Assembly (NCBI GenBank): GCA_024697545.1
Contig: JAILFN010000030.1
Location: forward strand, 1 to 56,886
From: Ruminococcus sp.
GTDB lineage: Bacteria; Bacillota; Clostridia; Oscillospirales; Ruminococcaceae
Reading direction: 5' to 3'
Length of the DNA stretch: 56,886 nt
The notes below the pieces were generated by a model. It saw only the letters and a program-made list of their open reading frames with translations, searched no databases and had not been told where the DNA came from. Shown here piece after piece: positions 55,501 to 56,886 of the stretch. Every line of letters starts with the position of its first letter. The first letter of the stretch is position 1. The position numbers were made by a program, and so were the translations under genes.

Positions 55501-56886
55501 ACCGTTACAGGCTACGAAGGAACTTTCGACGGCAACGCGCACGGCATTTCCGTTGACGTTGGCAATTCCGACGCGGTAGTTTACTACGCAAGAGAGTCTC
55601 TGAACGCTGACAATTACGCAGAGATCGGCTCGACCGTGAACCCGAGCTTCACAAATGCGGGAAGTTATCGCGTATACTACTATGTGACCACCGGCAACTA
55701 CGATCCTAATCCCGTAAGCGGCGACAAGCTCGTAACCATCAAGAAGGCTGACGCTCCCGCTCTGACGGACGATCAGAAGCCGACTCCCGTTGACAAGCTG
55801 GTCTACACAGGCGAAGATCTCGACCTCGTGACCGCTCCCGAAAACATTCCCGACGGCTACAGCATCCGCTACAGCATCAACGGCGGAGCTTGGATCTCCA
55901 CACTGCCGACAGCTGTCGAATCCGGCACTTACACCGTTGCGTATAAGTACGTTGAGAATACGAACTTCAAGGACATCGCAGGCGAGACTTTCACCATCAC
56001 CGTGAAGGATAAGTACACCGAGCCGATGTGGGTTTGGGCTGACGATTACAGCTCCGCGACCGCGACATTCATCAAGAACGACAACAGCAGCGATCCTATA
56101 ATTCTCGATGCTGAGGTTAATTCCGAAGTCGTTTCCGAGCCTACCTACACCGAGTACGGCAAGACCGTTTACATCGCGACCGTCGAGCTCGAAGGCAAGA
56201 CCTACACTTACAGAAAGCCCGTCATTACCGCGAAACTCGCACTGACACACGTTGAAGCTGTTCCCGCGACTTGCAACGAGGCAGGCAATATCGAATACTG
56301 GTTCGATGCTGAAAATGAGAAGTATTTCGCAGACGACAAGGGCGAGAACGAGATCACCAAGGATGACACCATCGTGGCTCCCATCGACCACGCTTACGGC
56401 GAACCTCAGTGGATATGGAACGCAGAGAACGCAGCGACCGCTACATTCAAGTGCGCAAATTGCGACGACGAGCAGACCATCAACGCAGTAGTGACCGCAG
56501 AAGTTACCGCTCCGACCTACACAAAGAACGGCAAGACCGTCTACACCGCGACTGTTAATTTCGACGGCAAGACCTACACCGACACGCTCACCGTAACGAT
56601 CGGCAAGAAGGCTTACACCGCACCCGCGATCAGCTATCTGAAGGGCGACGGCGCAGTTAAGCTGAGCTGGAACGCTATCGAGGGCGCCGAAAGATACGCT
56701 GTCGCAGGCTTCATCGACGGCAAGTGGAAGCTGCGCAACAGAACGGAAGACACCTCGTTCATTCTCGAAAACCTCGAAGCAGGCAAGGAATACAAGGTGG
56801 CAGTAGTTGCAATGTTCGACGGCGAGTACATCATGGACTTCTCGAACGCCATCACCGTAACACCCAAGCCCGCAGCAGCTTCCGTA
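52519..56886 (+). CDS. Giant secreted LRR/Ig-like/FN3 repeat protein (3' end outside window)
   Basis: At least 1456 codons, open to the window edge. Signal peptide (about 1-43, TASA), two near-identical BspA-type leucine-rich blocks (about 63-234 and 240-411; TSVTLPEGLETI), about nine MBG-like beta-sandwich units of 75-85 residues (about 420-1165; typically EGAVTYTYAP then TNAGNYTVKA), two tryptophan-rich units (about 1166-1350; EPMWVWADD, EPQWIWNAE) and an FN3-like module (from about 1368; DFSNAITVTPK). AAAGGAG lies 11 bases before the ATG. It probably acts at the cell surface in adhesion. Any anchor would lie beyond the window. Confidence 0.88.
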   Translation, partial: MTRDLRHDLKRVAAGVCALMLVSGTVPVKPIADVINTAMTASAVPPSSGDTGTLYSDTATISSTWTSGGCTLTLDSAGTLTVSKSADGDGVMEDYSNYSSRPWHSERANIKNIVVEEGVTSIGELAFYSCTNLTSVTLPEGLETIDLGAFIYCLSLTSVTIPSTVTSIGVDAFYGCTSVTDVYCYPNAADLNWDDGSNDFMGGKTTNCHVKSSQLEAYQSKFGESVNVTFVGDLPVTIVNTWTSGGCTVSLDSEGTLTVSKSTDGNGAMADYNEPYFRDWQSELEKITYIVVEEGVTSIGELAFYDCTNLTSVTLPEGLETIGWGAFSYCTSLTSVTIPSTVRSIGSEAFFACNSVTDVYCYPNAADLSWVDGDNDDFISGKATNCHVKSSQLEAYQEDYGGSVNVTFVGDLIPVPAASDFTFIAPTNTTYDNTAKTANVTTTNEKYGEITVKYYSDADRTNEVTNPTNAGTYYVAIDVAEGNGYDSATKLFGDGWQFNIEKASISPTVSIEDWTYGQEANTPRVDGNPGEGAVTYTYAPQGSDDFTEVVPTNAGNYTVKATVAETANYEGGVATADFTIAKADLSDISVNLDDWTYGTENPPQPQIDGETYGADVSYQYKAVNATSWNNEIPTAPGSYQVRANIAATQNYNGTFVTDTFVITKASITPHVNMEGWAYGQQSSEPQVSDAPDGLDFTFKYKRSGETEYLTGKPIEPGNYVVEAVPNSDNYELTEPASAYFTITKGSITPTVSIENWTYGQEANTPSVTGNTGEGAVTYTYAPKDTEEFTEEVPTNAGNYTVKATIAETANYNSATVFDDFVISKASITPTVSIENWAFGEDANTPQVNNAPEGADITFKYAERDDGMVGMFTSEVPTMAGNYVVKAIIGATANFEGGEATANFTIAKAAPTVTAPTAKTDLVYNGNDQALIEEGSTTSGTIKYSLDGEKFSTEIPEGKTAGDYTVYYKVIGDDNYNSTDVKTVDVTIARADLPVTVTGYEGTFDGNAHGISVDVGNSDAVVYYARESLNADNYAEIGSTVNPSFTNAGSYRVYYYVTTGNYDPNPVSGDKLVTIKKADAPALTDDQKPTPVDKLVYTGEDLDLVTAPENIPDGYSIRYSINGGAWISTLPTAVESGTYTVAYKYVENTNFKDIAGETFTITVKDKYTEPMWVWADDYSSATATFIKNDNSSDPIILDAEVNSEVVSEPTYTEYGKTVYIATVELEGKTYTYRKPVITAKLALTHVEAVPATCNEAGNIEYWFDAENEKYFADDKGENEITKDDTIVAPIDHAYGEPQWIWNAENAATATFKCANCDDEQTINAVVTAEVTAPTYTKNGKTVYTATVNFDGKTYTDTLTVTIGKKAYTAPAISYLKGDGAVKLSWNAIEGAERYAVAGFIDGKWKLRNRTEDTSFILENLEAGKEYKVAVVAMFDGEYIMDFSNAITVTPKPAAASV
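52707..53753 (+). repeat. Tandem duplication of the LRR block
   Basis: About 514 bases starting at 52707 are repeated from 53238 with high identity, including shared runs such as CACCTGGACAAGCGGCGGCT. The copies encode the two BspA-type LRR blocks of the giant protein. Confidence 0.85.
54026..55240 (+). repeat. Tandem MBG-like repeat units
   Basis: Units starting near 54034, 54753 and 54993 share long DNA matches (for example CCCACCGTTTCCATCGAA at two of them), with more diverged units between. They encode the Ig-like repeats of the giant protein and suggest recent amplification or gene conversion. Confidence 0.8.

Noticed and set aside
54985..56391. A 468-codon minus-strand open frame within the giant protein gene
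   Set aside because: It mirrors the biased codons of the repeat protein, has no signal or domain, and lies fully antisense to a convincing reading frame.

Overview
The window reads as a low-GC-lineage Gram-positive chromosome of Ruminococcus type (Oscillospirales/Ruminococcaceae). Genes are moderately GC-rich and spacers AT-rich. There is a secreted GH5 cellulase without a dockerin, many secreted proteins with fibronectin type III (FN3) and other beta-sandwich modules, a HrcA/CIRCE-controlled groESL operon, and many near-consensus housekeeping promoters with exactly 17-bp spacing. Several genes belong to the endospore programme (ymxH-type, cotJABC, spoVB-like, yunB), so the cell is, or descends from, a spore former. 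The genus is an inference from gene content; no rRNA is present.

Layout. 0.1-3.5 kb: addB, convergent with a response regulator-histidine kinase-HtrA operon (3.5-7.0 kb, minus). 7.6-9.5 kb: groES-groEL. 9.9-13.3 kb: ilvB-ilvN-ilvC (minus). 13.6-15.3 kb: O-acetylhomoserine sulfhydrylase gene and a divergent-PAP2 gene. 15.4-17.2 kb: rpsB-tsf (minus). 17.4 kb: ymxH-type gene (minus). 17.8-19.7 kb: two tandem paralogous secreted FN3 proteins. 19.8-21.9 kb: GH5 cellulase (minus). 22.2-23.3 kb: cotJABC. 23.8-28.4 kb: spoVB-like, mazG, hup, a CPBP protease gene, an XRE regulator gene and rqcP. 28.9-29.3 kb: tRNA Val-Asp-Phe-Gly. 29.4-33.9 kb: MoxR, DUF58 and transglutaminase operon. 34.0-35.3 kb: secreted Ig-like/FN3 protein. 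35.6-38.8 kb: lysine riboswitch followed by asd, dapA and dapB (minus). 39.0-42.8 kb: queA, an acyltransferase gene and a flotillin gene. 43.1-51.4 kb: a signalling block (HD-GYP, propeller hybrid kinase, degenerate HD-GYP). 51.5 kb: yunB. 52.5 kb to the end: a very large secreted repeat protein that runs off the window.

The genes form several functional groups. Branched-chain, methionine and lysine/diaminopimelate synthesis are all represented; the lysine branch is under an L-box riboswitch. Envelope quality control is suggested by the two-component-HtrA operon, groESL and flotillin. Spore-related genes are spread over at least four loci. Extracellular and signalling functions dominate the right half.

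Most promising for novelty are the 43-51 kb signalling block, where an apparently active HD-GYP protein is encoded with a hybrid kinase and a second HD-GYP protein that has lost at least three expected metal-binding histidines; two long leader RNAs of no class I recognise (upstream of 43135 and of 52519); the CPBP protease-membrane XRE regulator pair inserted in the conserved mazG-hup-rqcP neighbourhood; and the tandem FN3 proteins with an unrecognised C-terminal domain.
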